The position numbers and the translations under genes are program-made. Source: Streptomyces sp. Edi4 (GTDB lineage: Bacteria; Actinomycetota; Actinomycetes; Streptomycetales; Streptomycetaceae). Taken from it: 64,000 nt of DNA. The notes under the pieces were generated by a model that saw only the letters and a program-made list of their open reading frames with translations, made no database searches and was not told where the DNA came from. Shown one piece after another: positions 51,991-60,520 of this stretch; position 1 is the first letter of the stretch, and each line of letters begins with the position of its first letter. The stretch is from contig NZ_JBEJGY010000004.1 of the NCBI RefSeq assembly GCF_040253615.1, positions 1-64,000 of the forward strand. Reading direction: 5' to 3'.

Positions 51991-53049
51991 TCAGCCGACG
52001 CCTGCCTTGCTCAGGGCGTCGGCGAGTGAGCGCAGGGTCCGCAGGCCGTCCTCCGGGTCGGTGGGGAAGATCATCGCGGAGAGCGTGGTGACTCCCGCCT
52101 CCGCGTGCTCCCGCAGGAGATCGGCTATGCGCTCGACGGGGCCCAGCAGACACGTACGTTCCAGGAACTCCTGGGGTATTGCCGCGGCAGCCTCGCGCGG
52201 ACGGCCCTCCAGGTACAGCTCCTGGACGCGGCGCGCGGCATCCGGGTATCCCATGCGGGCGGCAAGACGGTTGTAGAAGTTCTCCTTGCGGGAGCCCATA
52301 CCGCCCAGATAGTGCGCGGTGTACATGCGGACCCGGTCGGCGCAGCCGGCGACGTCGTCGCCGACCACGGCGGGCATCGAGGAGACGACGTCGAACCCGC
52401 TCAGGTCCCGGCCCGCCCGCGCACCCCCCGACCGGAGCAGCGGCAGATGCTCGGCGATGGTCTCGGGCTGGAAGAAGACCGAGAGCCAGCCGTCGGCGAT
52501 CTCTCCTGCCAGTTCTACGTTGCGCGGGCCGACGGCCGCCAGGTAGACCGGCACGTCCTTGCGGCGCGGCCGGGTGCCCAGGCGCAGCGGTTTGCCCGGT
52601 CCGTCGGGCAGCGGGAGCTGGTAATGGGCGCCGTCGTACACGACGTCCTCCCTGCGCAGCGCCATGCGGACGATGTCCAGGTACTCGCGGGTGCGCGCCA
52701 GCGGCCTGTCGAAGCGGGCGCCGTGCCAGCCCTCGGCGACCTGGGGTCCCGAAACGCCGAGGCCGAGCCGGAAGCGGCCCTCGGAGAGGATGTCGAGGGT
52801 GGTCGCGGTCATCGCGGTCATGGCGGGGCTGCGTGCCGGAATCTGCATGGCGGCCGTGCCGAGGCCGATGCGGCTGGTCCGCGCGGCGAGGTAGCCGAGC
52901 AGGGACACGGCGTCCGAGCTGAAGGCCTCGGCCGTCCAGGCCACCGCGTAGTCGAGTCGCTCCGCCTCCTGTACGTAGCGGGCGGAGGTCCTGGGGTCGG
53001 CGCCCGCGCCGAGGGGGCCGAGGTAGCGCAGGTTCAGTCCGAGTCTCAT
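51991..53049 (-). CDS. LLM-class (F420-type) oxidoreductase
   Basis: A 352-residue luciferase-like TIM-barrel protein: MRLGLNLRYLGPLGAGADPR, ERLDYAVAWTAEAFSSDAVS, ARTSRIGLGTAAMQIPARSP, GRFRLGLGVSGPQVAEGWHG and PVYLAAVGPRNVELAGEIAD then GWLSVFF. The pattern (R.RLGLG.SGPQV.EG, YLAA.GP....AGEIADGWL) is that of actinobacterial F420-dependent enzymes rather than FMN luciferases. Its ATG overlaps the hydrolase stop (ATGA). In this operon it may reduce or oxidise a double bond or carbonyl in the product. Confidence 0.85.
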   Translation of the reverse strand: MRLGLNLRYLGPLGAGADPRTSARYVQEAERLDYAVAWTAEAFSSDAVSLLGYLAARTSRIGLGTAAMQIPARSPAMTAMTATTLDILSEGRFRLGLGVSGPQVAEGWHGARFDRPLARTREYLDIVRMALRREDVVYDGAHYQLPLPDGPGKPLRLGTRPRRKDVPVYLAAVGPRNVELAGEIADGWLSVFFQPETIAEHLPLLRSGGARAGRDLSGFDVVSSMPAVVGDDVAGCADRVRMYTAHYLGGMGSRKENFYNRLAARMGYPDAARRVQELYLEGRPREAAAAIPQEFLERTCLLGPVERIADLLREHAEAGVTTLSAMIFPTDPEDGLRTLRSLADALSKAGVG

Positions 53050-53993
53050 CGGTGCACCGTCCTGGTGGGTTCGGTGACCGCCTGGGGGGAGCTCCCGGTC
53101 CGGGCGTGTGCGCTGTCCAGGAATTCCAGGACGGTCGAGGTGTAGCGCTCCTTGTCGGTCCACAGGCCGCGCAGATGACGGGCCTCGGGGAGCACGAGGG
53201 TCCGGGCGAGCGGGTAACGGCGCGCGAGAGCCAGGATCTCGCCGGCGGGTACCACGGTGTCCGCGCCGCCACCGATGAACAGCATCGGGGTGGTGGCGTA
53301 CCCGGGTGCGGTGGGCGCGGGCGGCCACTGGGCGCCGCCGATGGTGAGGTGGTTGAACAGTTCGAAGCACCGTTCGGCGACGGTGGCCGCCCTTCCGTCG
53401 CGGGAACGCTCCGGCAGCGTCAGCAGGCCCTCGCGCAGCAGGTTGGGAGAGATCGCCGGGGGGTCGCAGGCGGGGCCGCTGTCGCAGACCACCGCGTCGA
53501 CGTCCCGGTGCAGCGTCCGCAGCGCGCGCAGCATGGCGAACGAGGACAGCGAGAAGCCGTACAGGATGAGCCGGGGGCGGGCGCCGCCGGTCAGGGCAGC
53601 GGTGCAGCGGGCGGCGGCGACGGTGTCCTGGGCGAACTTCCGGTCGAAACCGGTGAATCCGCGGTCCCGGAAGCTGTCGCCGTGGTTGCGGTAGTCGAAC
53701 AGCAGCACCGAATGACCGGACTGGTGCAGGGCCCGTGCGTAGGGCAGGCTGCGGGACTTGTCCAGACCGAGCCCGTGGCCGAGCAGCGCCACCCGGTCCG
53801 TGCGCTCTCCCGGGCAGTACCAGCCCGCGAGGGTCCGGCCGCCCCTGCCCGCGGGTATGGCCACCTCCCGTGCCCTCAGTCCGAACTGTTCGGGACGACG
53901 GCGGCGTTCGGTTCGGGGCGGGTGGAACGCGGTGTACGCGGCGCGCAGGGCGTCGAGGGGGGCGGCGAGCACCGCGCCCGTCCGGTCGCTCAT
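53046..53993 (-). CDS. Alpha/beta hydrolase of the cluster
   Basis: A 315-residue hydrolase: VALLGHGLGLDKSRSLPYAR (oxyanion), LILYGFSLSSFAMLRAL (nucleophile Ser in GFSLS), MLFIGGGADTVVPAGEI (Asp) and LPEARHLRGLW (His). No signal peptide. ATG 53993 (SDRTGAVLAAPLDALRAAY) was chosen because AGGGA lies 7-8 nt upstream; GTG 54071 is an alternative with 26 more residues. It is coupled to the LLM gene by a 4-bp overlap. Possible roles are chain release, ester formation or proofreading beside the hotdog thioesterase. Confidence 0.75.
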   Translation of the reverse strand: MSDRTGAVLAAPLDALRAAYTAFHPPRTERRRRPEQFGLRAREVAIPAGRGGRTLAGWYCPGERTDRVALLGHGLGLDKSRSLPYARALHQSGHSVLLFDYRNHGDSFRDRGFTGFDRKFAQDTVAAARCTAALTGGARPRLILYGFSLSSFAMLRALRTLHRDVDAVVCDSGPACDPPAISPNLLREGLLTLPERSRDGRAATVAERCFELFNHLTIGGAQWPPAPTAPGYATTPMLFIGGGADTVVPAGEILALARRYPLARTLVLPEARHLRGLWTDKERYTSTVLEFLDSAHARTGSSPQAVTEPTRTVHR

Positions 53994-54123
53994 GCCCACG
54001 TCCCTGTGCGCCACGGCGCCGATCGAGGCGTCCTTGGGCTCCATGTCCCGGCGCGTGGCGCCCGGTCGCACGCCAAGGGCCCGCGGTGGGCCGCGTCGCG
54101 GGGGTCGGTAACGCTGCTGTCGC

Positions 54124-54870
54124 TCACACCACCAGCCCTCCGTCGATGCCGAACACCTGGCCGCTGATGTACGCGGCCCGCGGCGACACCAGGAAGGAGA
54201 CCAGGTCGGCGACCTCGCCGGCCGTCCCGAAGCGACGCAGCGGAATCCTGTCCAGGATCTGCTTCTTGGCGGCGTCGGACATGCCGGCGGTCATGTCGGT
54301 CTCAATGAGGCCGGGAGCGACGGAGTTGACCCGGATCCCGTACCGGCCCACCTCCTTGGCGAGCGAGCGCGAGAAGCCGATGATGCCGGCCTTGGACGCC
54401 GCGTAGTTGGTCTGGGTGGCGTTGCCGTACACCCCCGCCACGGAGGACATCGTCACGATGGTGCCGGTGCGCCGCTTCATGAAGGAGAAGACCGAGGCAC
54501 GGCAGATGCTGTACGTGCCGTCCAGGTTGGTGCCGATGACGTCACGCCACTGATCGTCCTCCATGAGGACCAGCGGGTTGTCGCGCACGATGCCCGCGCT
54601 GGTGACCACCGCGTCCAACGGGCCGATCTCCTCCTCCGCCCGGGTGACGAACTCGCGGGCCGCGGCCGGGTCGGCGACGTCAAGTGCCCCTGTCAGGACC
54701 CGTGCGCCGAGCTCGGTGACCTCCTTGGCGACCTGCTCGGCCGCGTCGGTGTCAAAGCGATAGCACAGGGCCACGTCGAAGCCGTCGCGGGCGAGCCGGG
54801 TGGCCACCGCTCGTCCTATGCCGCGGGAGCCTCCGGTGACGAGAGCGACCGGTCGTGCGCCGTCAGTCAT
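54124..54870 (-). CDS. FabG-type 3-oxoacyl-ACP ketoreductase
   Basis: A 248-residue classical SDR: VALVTGGSRGIGRAVATRLA (NADPH motif TGGSRGIG), VVTSAGIVRDNPLVLMEDDQ, IVTMSSVAGVYGNATQTNYA with Ser and YAASK, IRVNSVAPGLIETDMT and FLVSPRAAYISGQVFGIDGG. It reduces beta-ketoacyl-ACP to the 3-hydroxy form. ATG 54870 follows GAAAGG. It lies after a strong hairpin that separates it from the ACP gene, so its expression may be lower or driven by read-through. Confidence 0.9.
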   Translation of the reverse strand: MTDGARPVALVTGGSRGIGRAVATRLARDGFDVALCYRFDTDAAEQVAKEVTELGARVLTGALDVADPAAAREFVTRAEEEIGPLDAVVTSAGIVRDNPLVLMEDDQWRDVIGTNLDGTYSICRASVFSFMKRRTGTIVTMSSVAGVYGNATQTNYAASKAGIIGFSRSLAKEVGRYGIRVNSVAPGLIETDMTAGMSDAAKKQILDRIPLRRFGTAGEVADLVSFLVSPRAAYISGQVFGIDGGLVV

Positions 54871-54949
54871 GATGCTGCTGCCTTTCGATGGACTTGCGGA
54901 TCGGTCTCCCGGGTGCCTCTACGGGGCAGTCGGAGACGAAGGGTGCGGG

Positions 54950-54997
54950 CCGTGCTCGTGGGGCCCCGCGGACAGGCGCGGGGCCCCACGAGCACGG
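54950..54997 (-). terminator. 21-bp perfect hairpin between ACP and ketoreductase genes
   Basis: CCGTGCTCGTGGGGCCCCGCG (54950-54970) and its exact complement (54977-54997) with a 6-nt loop. It lies 12 bp after the ACP stop and about 80 bp before the FabG start, inside an otherwise tightly packed operon. It is probably a partial terminator or an RNA-stabilising stem setting a high ACP:downstream ratio. Confidence 0.75.
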
Positions 54998-55008
54998 GCC
55001 TGCGACGG

Positions 55009-55263
55009 CTACTTGCGCTTGGAGTCGACCAGCGCGCGCACCTGGAGCAGGTTGGAGACCTGCTTGAAGTCGGACTCGTCCACCTTGATGCCGTACTTCT
55101 TCTCCAGGTTGACGACGATCTCCAGGGCCATCAGCGAGTCGACCTGAAGGTCCTCGACGAAATGAGCCTCGTCGGTCACCTCTTCGGCGGGGAGCTCCAG
55201 GGCGTCGGCGACGAGCGAACGCAGTTCCTCGGTGTCGACGGCGACAGCGGTGTTCTCGGACAT
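55009..55263 (-). CDS. Acyl carrier protein
   Basis: An 84-residue acidic ACP: DTEELRSLVADALELPAEEV, then HFVEDLQVDSLMALEIVVNL with the phosphopantetheine Ser43 in VDSLMAL, and KKYGIKVDESDFKQVSNLLQ. It is the only carrier protein in the window, so it presumably serves all three ketosynthase pairs, the reductases and the thioesterase. A FabI/FabL-type gene precedes it by 68 bp and a hairpin follows. Confidence 0.95.
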   Translation of the reverse strand: MSENTAVAVDTEELRSLVADALELPAEEVTDEAHFVEDLQVDSLMALEIVVNLEKKYGIKVDESDFKQVSNLLQVRALVDSKRK

Positions 55264-55331
55264 GTGGTGACTTCCTCACGTAGGGATGTACTGGATGCTG
55301 GGGGTGTCGCTGAGGGATGGGTGACGGGTGG

Positions 55332-56138
55332 TCAGGCGGTAAGGATCTCTCCGCCGTCGATGCCGATGACATTGCCGGTGAGCCACGACGAGTCGGACAT
55401 CGAGAGCAGGACGATCGCCTCGGCGACGTCCTCGGGCTCCGTCAGCCGCTGGTGCGGGTTGCCGGTGCGGCACACCTCGGCGTACGCGGCGCTGCCGGGG
55501 ATCTTCTCCAGGGCCGGCGTGAGCGTGGTGCCCGCACGCAGGGCGTTGGCCGCGATGCCACGTGGCGCCAGTTCCACCGCCAGCTGACGCAGATGGGCTT
55601 CCAGGGCCGCCTTGGCCGCGGACACCGGACCGTAGCTGTCCAGGACCCGGGTGCTGCCCGCGCTCGTCATGCCGTAGATCTTCGCGCCGCGGCCGAGCAG
55701 GTCCGCGGCGAGCAGGTCCTGGGTCCAGTAGACGAGGCTGTTGGCCATGACGTCGAGGGTCATCGCCAACTGCCGCGAGTTGACCGTCTCCTGGTCCTGC
55801 GGACCGTCCGGAGCGGTCGCGAACGGCAGCAGCGAACCGAACGCCAGCGAATGCAGCAGGATGCGGATGCCGTTGCCGCCGGTGAGTTCGACGGCGCGCG
55901 CGACCACCTCCCTGCGGGTACTCGCGCTCGCCGCGTTGAGGTTGAAGAAGTGCGCGGACACTCCGGTTTGGCGCAGTTCGGCCTCGAATTTGGCGGCGGC
56001 CTCCGCACCGTCGACGGTGTCGAAGTGGACACCTATGACGTTGCCGCCGCGTTCCGCGAGCGCTGCGGCGACGGCCCGGCCGAAGCCGCTGGAGACGCCC
56101 AGGACGAGGGACCAGGATCCCTGGATATCCGTGATCAT
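55332..56138 (-). CDS. FabL/FabI-type enoyl-ACP reductase
   Basis: A 268-residue SDR-fold protein: LVLGVSSGFGRAVAAALAER (cofactor loop), RILLHSLAFGSLLPFA, IYGMTSAGSTRVLDSYGPVS and AAKAALEAHLRQLAVELAPR. The active site is Y-G-P-V-S-A-A-K, that is Tyr-x6-Lys as in FabI/FabL, not the Tyr-x3-Lys of ketoreductases. AGSTR..., KAALEA..R.LAVELAP.GI and a C-terminal VIGIDGGEIL resemble Bacillus FabL. It should saturate the 2-enoyl-ACP intermediate. An enoyl reductase inside a type II cluster predicts at least partly saturated chains. ATGA overlap with the preceding partner protein. Confidence 0.85.
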   Translation of the reverse strand: MITDIQGSWSLVLGVSSGFGRAVAAALAERGGNVIGVHFDTVDGAEAAAKFEAELRQTGVSAHFFNLNAASASTRREVVARAVELTGGNGIRILLHSLAFGSLLPFATAPDGPQDQETVNSRQLAMTLDVMANSLVYWTQDLLAADLLGRGAKIYGMTSAGSTRVLDSYGPVSAAKAALEAHLRQLAVELAPRGIAANALRAGTTLTPALEKIPGSAAYAEVCRTGNPHQRLTEPEDVAEAIVLLSMSDSSWLTGNVIGIDGGEILTA

Positions 56139-57121
56139 GTCCGGTTCCCTTTCTGCTGGGGGTGGAGGGGGGTTGTGGGCAGGGGGGTGTCCAGCCGGGC
56201 GAATGCCACGTTGCCCTCCGCCGCGGCCGTCACGAGGATCCTGTGTGGCCCCTCGCGGGCGGCGAGCGCCGCAACGAGGTGGCGCATCGGGGTGAGCGCT
56301 CCGGCGCCCGCCGGGAAGGACGCGAGGTCCGCGCACCGGTTGGCGAGCCAGGCCAGGACGGCTTCCCCCACGGGCGAATCGTCGACGACCGCATCGACCC
56401 TCGGGGGTCCGTCCGTGTCCGCGATGAGGTCGCGCCACGCGTTCTCCAGGGCGCGGGGCGCGGCGGCGCCGGGTGCCAGGAAGGCGGTGCGGACCCGCAC
56501 GGTCCCGTACGAGGGTGCTGGGGACCGCGCGTCCGGGCGGGCGCAGATCAACGCGACGGCTCCGGTGTCGCTGCTGTCGGCGCCCGGTTCGCAGTCCGGC
56601 AGCGCCTCCTCGGTCGCGCCGACGACCAGGGCGTCGGCCCGGCCGGCGGCCAGCGCCCTTGCGCCGGCGGCGAGCGCGTCCAGGGCCGCGGTGCGCGGCG
56701 AGTTGACGGTGAGCGTGAAGCCGTTGACCCGGTGCTCCGTGGCGAGCCGGGACGCGAACAGACTCATCGCGAAGTACGGCGCGCTCAGCGGGGCGATGGC
56801 GTCCGCCCCCGCGTCAATGATCGTCCGGTCTTGCCCGTCCAGCAGCGCCATGCCCGCGTTGTTCGTGCCCACGACGATCCCACGGCGGTCGGCGGGCACG
56901 TCGAACAGCGCCCCGTCGGCGTCCGCCTGCGCGTTGGCGGTGGCCGCGAGCAGGTACTGGCAAGCCGGGGGCAGCCGCTTGTAACCGCGGCCCGGCAGCG
57001 TGGCGGCCACGTCGAGCCAGCCGGGGCCGGGACCGCCAGTGATGACGGAGGACAGGGCTTCGGTGGGTTTGTCGGTGCCCGGCAGGCAGACGCCCACTCC
57101 GAGCACGTTCAAGGTGCTCAT
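56135..57121 (-). CDS. Ketosynthase-like partner lacking the active-site Cys (pair C)
   Basis: A 328-residue thiolase-fold protein shorter than a true ketosynthase. It begins NVLGVGVCLPGTDKPTEALS and has GIVVGTNNAGMALLDGQDRT. Where ketosynthases have the ACA nucleophile loop it reads TLTVNSPRTAALDALAAGAR, with Arg (or Pro) at the Cys position. The HGTGT and KxxxGH motifs are not recognisable. It follows the active ketosynthase at 57118 with an ATGA overlap, so it is probably its chain-length/partner subunit. Confidence 0.7.
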   Translation of the reverse strand: MSTLNVLGVGVCLPGTDKPTEALSSVITGGPGPGWLDVAATLPGRGYKRLPPACQYLLAATANAQADADGALFDVPADRRGIVVGTNNAGMALLDGQDRTIIDAGADAIAPLSAPYFAMSLFASRLATEHRVNGFTLTVNSPRTAALDALAAGARALAAGRADALVVGATEEALPDCEPGADSSDTGAVALICARPDARSPAPSYGTVRVRTAFLAPGAAAPRALENAWRDLIADTDGPPRVDAVVDDSPVGEAVLAWLANRCADLASFPAGAGALTPMRHLVAALAAREGPHRILVTAAAEGNVAFARLDTPLPTTPLHPQQKGNRT

Positions 57122-58410
57122 GACAGGACCATCCCTTCCGCAGGCCTCTTCCGTAGGGCCCCGACCTGCCGGCCCCGGTGCCCGGCGTCCGCTCCCGGCG
57201 CGGCCGACAGGACAAGCGAGACGTTGTTGCCGCCGAAGGCGTAGGCGTTGACCAGCACCGAGGCCGCGCTCAGCGGCACCGGCCCGTCCTGTGGCAGCCA
57301 TACCGCGCAGCGCGGATCCTGCGCGCGGACGGGCGCGTTGGCCGGGACCTGCCCGTGGTGCAGCATCAGTGCCGCCGTCAGCACACCGAACGCGCCCGCG
57401 ACTCCCGCCGTGTGTCCGATCATCGCCTTGAGGCTGAACAGGGGGAGTTCGTCGCAGTGCGCACCGAACACCTCGCGCAGCGCCTCGCTCTCCACGACGT
57501 CGTTGAGCGGTGTCCCCGTTCCGTGCGGCACCACTGCCCCTACCTGGTCGGGTCGCAGGCCCGCCTCGGCGAGGGCCCTGCGCATGCCGCGCACGGCCTG
57601 GACTCCGCCGGGGTCGGGCGCGGTGGGGTGGTGGGCGTCGCAGCTGAACGCGGCGGCCGACAGTTCCGCGTACACCTTCGCCCCCCGGGCCTCGGCGTGC
57701 TCGGCCGCTTCGAGCACCAGCATCGCCGCGCCGTCACCGAAGAGGGTTCCCTGCCGGTCCGTCGCGAAGGGCCGGCAGGCGACCGGGTCGGCCGCGCCGA
57801 TGCGGTTGAAGACGCCCATGCCCACACGGGTCGGGCCTTCGGCGCCGCCGGTGAGGACCACGTCCGCCTCGCCCGCGCGGATCATGTCCGCGGCGACGGC
57901 CGCCGCGTAGCCGCTTGCCGCGCAGGCATTGCCGAAGCTGGTGCTGCCGCCGGTGGCGCCGACCGCGGCCGATACGGCGGCGCAGGTCACCGTCATCGGC
58001 GACCACCTGCCGGCGGCCCGGCGCGACGGTGCGCCCCGCTCGGCGGACCGCCGGGCCTCGTGCTGTCCGGCGTTGCCCATCTCCACACCGAGCACCACGC
58101 TGAGACGTTCGCGCTGCGCCTCGTCGAGGCCGGCGTCCGCCACCGCTTCACGCGCGGCGGCGATCGCCATGCGGGGGCCCGCGGCGAGCTCGACGTGAGC
58201 GTGCCGCTCGGGACCTTCGGGCACGTCGGCCGCGGGCACCAGGTACATCAGCCGGTTGGCCATGCGGGCGTCCGGGTCCGCCACGGGCCTCGGCTCGGCG
58301 CCTTTGGAGGCGAGCCCCTTCCAGAAGGCGGACACGCCCGAGCCCAGAGGGGAGATCGCCCCGAGACCGGTGACGACCACTCGGCGGCCGGACCCCGCAC
58401 GGGGGCTCAC
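57118..58410 (-). CDS. Beta-ketoacyl-ACP synthase, active type (pair C)
   Basis: A 430-residue KAS II-like enzyme with the complete triad: Cys near residue 163 in TSFGNACAASGYAAAVA, His in VVPHGTGTPLNDVVE, and Lys/His in FSLKAMIGHTAGVAGAFGVL. The C-terminus carries VNAYAFGGNNVSLVL. It performs decarboxylative Claisen condensation of malonyl-ACP with the growing chain. GTG 58410 overlaps the previous stop (GTGA) and the stop overlaps the next ATG. Pairing with the Cys-less neighbour suggests a KS/CLF-type heterodimer. Confidence 0.9.
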   Translation of the reverse strand: MSPRAGSGRRVVVTGLGAISPLGSGVSAFWKGLASKGAEPRPVADPDARMANRLMYLVPAADVPEGPERHAHVELAAGPRMAIAAAREAVADAGLDEAQRERLSVVLGVEMGNAGQHEARRSAERGAPSRRAAGRWSPMTVTCAAVSAAVGATGGSTSFGNACAASGYAAAVAADMIRAGEADVVLTGGAEGPTRVGMGVFNRIGAADPVACRPFATDRQGTLFGDGAAMLVLEAAEHAEARGAKVYAELSAAAFSCDAHHPTAPDPGGVQAVRGMRRALAEAGLRPDQVGAVVPHGTGTPLNDVVESEALREVFGAHCDELPLFSLKAMIGHTAGVAGAFGVLTAALMLHHGQVPANAPVRAQDPRCAVWLPQDGPVPLSAASVLVNAYAFGGNNVSLVLSAAPGADAGHRGRQVGALRKRPAEGMVLS

Positions 58411-59381
58411 GGCACCTCACCGGCTCCGGTCAGCACCAGTGCGGCGGCCGCGTCGTCCGTGGCTCCTCCGCCGCTGGTGGCCAGTACGGGTCCGGGGCCT
58501 CCCGCGGCGAGATGGGCGACGCCGACAGCGGCCTGGAGGACGCCGAGCGCCCCCGAGCAGTGGCCGAGCCGTGCCGTGAGGTCGACTGCGGAGGCCGTCG
58601 CGGCGTCCTCGGCCAACCCCAGCCACAGACCTGCCGCGAGGGCGCTCTCGCCGTGCAGCGCGTGGGCGCGGGCGGTGGCGGAGTCCGCGGCTCGTACGCT
58701 GCGCTCCAGTGTGGCCAGGGGGCGGGCGCCGCGTGCCGCGACGCGTTCGGAGGACTCCAGGACGAGGGCCGCCGCCCCGTCGAACGGGACGCGCCCGGAG
58801 CCGTCGTCCAGCAGCCTGGCGGCGGGTTCGGTGTGCGGCTCGACGCCGATGACGACGACCGTGTCGGCCCTGCGCGCGGCGAGCAGGTTGTGCGCCCAGT
58901 GCAGGGCGTCGGCCCCGCTGGTGGCCCCGTTGCAGACGGTGAGGTTGGGCCCGCGCATCCCGTACCGGATGGCGATCCATCCCGCGATCACGTTGGACGA
59001 CGTGTGCGGCAGACCGAGTGGGCTCAGTCCGGTGACCGTGTGGGCGGCAATGGTGTCGACGAAGTCGCAGACGCTGTCGAGGTTGCCGAGGTTGGTGGAG
59101 ATCACCACGGCTGTGGTGTCACCGGGCCCGGTGTACTTCTCCCCGTCGTCGGACAGCAGGCCGGCCTGGCGCAGCGCGGGGGCGACGGCCCGCAGGGCGA
59201 GGCGCGAGGCACGGTCCTTGTGCCGCATCTCCCGGCCTTTGAGGCCGGTGTCGGGGTCGAATCCGCCGTCGGCGGCGCCGGGAGCGAGGAGGTCGGCCGC
59301 CTCCCGCACGCCGGGGATGGCGGTGCCCACGCCGGTGATCACGACGGGCTTCACCCGGCCCACTTCATGACGCGCCGTCAC
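58407..59381 (-). CDS. Ketosynthase-like partner lacking the active-site Cys (pair B)
   Basis: A 324-residue truncated ketosynthase fold: VKPVVITGVGTAIPGV, TTAVVISTNLGNLDSVCDFV, and SNVIAGWIAIRYGMRGPNLT followed by VCNGATSGADALHWAHNLLA. There the residue aligned with the nucleophile is Ala (the only nearby Cys is two residues earlier). One late His survives in DLTARLGHCSGALGVLQ, but the HGTGT segment is deleted. It overlaps the active ketosynthase upstream by 4 bp (GTGA) and is its likely partner subunit. Confidence 0.7.
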   Translation of the reverse strand: MTARHEVGRVKPVVITGVGTAIPGVREAADLLAPGAADGGFDPDTGLKGREMRHKDRASRLALRAVAPALRQAGLLSDDGEKYTGPGDTTAVVISTNLGNLDSVCDFVDTIAAHTVTGLSPLGLPHTSSNVIAGWIAIRYGMRGPNLTVCNGATSGADALHWAHNLLAARRADTVVVIGVEPHTEPAARLLDDGSGRVPFDGAAALVLESSERVAARGARPLATLERSVRAADSATARAHALHGESALAAGLWLGLAEDAATASAVDLTARLGHCSGALGVLQAAVGVAHLAAGGPGPVLATSGGGATDDAAAALVLTGAGEVP

Positions 59382-60520
59382 GGACGGTCCCCCTTCTCCA
59401 GGACGGCCACGGCGTTGATGCCGCCGAAGCCGAACGCGTTGATCTGTGCGGTGGACATCCGGGCGGTGGCGGCCGTGTCTCGGACCAGCCGCAGGCCGGC
59501 CGCCTCCTCGATCGGGTCGGTCAGTCCCAGCACGGCCGGGACCACGCCCTCGCGCAGGGCGAAGGCCGCGGTGATCAGGCTGAGGAGCCCGGAGCCGCCC
59601 AGGGTGTGCCCGGTCATGGATTTGACGGCGGTCAGCAGGGGACCTGCGCCGGCGCCTTCGAAAACCCGCGACAGCGCGGTCGCCTCGGCCGAGTCGTTGA
59701 GCTGGGTGCCGCTGCCGTGCAGCATGACCAGGTCGATCTCGTCCGCCTTGAGTCCGGCCCTGCGGTGCGCGTCCTTGATGGCCCAGGAGATGGCCGTCGC
59801 GTCGGGCGCGGTGGGGTGCGAGGCGTCGCAGTTCATGCTGACTCCGCGCACGACGGCGTGAACTCCCTTGCGGGACAAGCCCGTTCGCTGCACGACCACG
59901 GCGGCCGAGCCCTCACCCATCAGCATGCCCGCCCGAGCCCGGTCGAACGGCAGCAAGGCACGCGGCGTCTCGTTCTGCACCCGGTCGAGCGTCCCGAAGG
60001 CGCTCTCCGCGATCGAGTCGCTGCCCGCCACCACGACGGTGTCCGCCTGCCCCAGCTCGATCATGTCGGTGGCCATGCCGAGCGTGTACAGCGTGGCCGC
60101 GCACGCGTTGGCGAACGTGTAGCTGCGTACGGTGCCGAACCGGTCCCGCAGCGCGCTGCCGAAGTGCAGGTCCCGCATGGTCAGCGGTGCGCCGTCGCGC
60201 CACCACAGTTCCGCCGAGCGCTGTTCCCTCAGGGTCGTCCCCACGAGGACGGGAATGTCGCCGTCCACGGAGTCCAGGCCGGCGTCGGTGAGGGCCTGTT
60301 CGACCGCGGTCTCCAGCCATCGGGTGGCACGCAACGGACGGTCGGCGCCGTCCGGGCCGCGGTCGTCGATCTCGTACGCCTGCTTCGCCCGGTACTTCTC
60401 CCGGTCGAAGGCGCGCAGGCCGGCGAGGCCGCTGCGGCCCGCGCACAGCGCCTCGTAGACCGCGCGCGGGTGGTCGCCGATGCTCGCCACGGCGCCCAGG
60501 CCCGTGATGTCCCAGCTCAT
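59378..60520 (-). CDS. Beta-ketoacyl-ACP synthase, active type (pair B)
   Basis: A 380-residue ketosynthase: MSWDITGLGAVASIGDHPRA, Cys near 140 in SYTFANACAATLYTLGMATD, MLHGSGTQLNDSAEA (His) and TAVKSMTGHTLGGSGLLSLI (Lys, His), ending INAFGFGGINAVAVLEKGD. The N-terminal region is somewhat short. ATG 60520 overlaps the ligase stop (ATGA). With the Cys-less protein downstream it forms the second KS/CLF-like pair, perhaps specialised for a different chain length or starter. Confidence 0.9.
   Translation of the reverse strand: MSWDITGLGAVASIGDHPRAVYEALCAGRSGLAGLRAFDREKYRAKQAYEIDDRGPDGADRPLRATRWLETAVEQALTDAGLDSVDGDIPVLVGTTLREQRSAELWWRDGAPLTMRDLHFGSALRDRFGTVRSYTFANACAATLYTLGMATDMIELGQADTVVVAGSDSIAESAFGTLDRVQNETPRALLPFDRARAGMLMGEGSAAVVVQRTGLSRKGVHAVVRGVSMNCDASHPTAPDATAISWAIKDAHRRAGLKADEIDLVMLHGSGTQLNDSAEATALSRVFEGAGAGPLLTAVKSMTGHTLGGSGLLSLITAAFALREGVVPAVLGLTDPIEEAAGLRLVRDTAATARMSTAQINAFGFGGINAVAVLEKGDRP

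Noticed and set aside
55317..59861. Very long plus-strand open frames (400-700 codons) opposite the ketosynthase genes
   Set aside because: They are Arg/Gly/Ala-rich antisense shadows of high-GC genes, with no family motifs. The minus-strand products are complete and motif-perfect.
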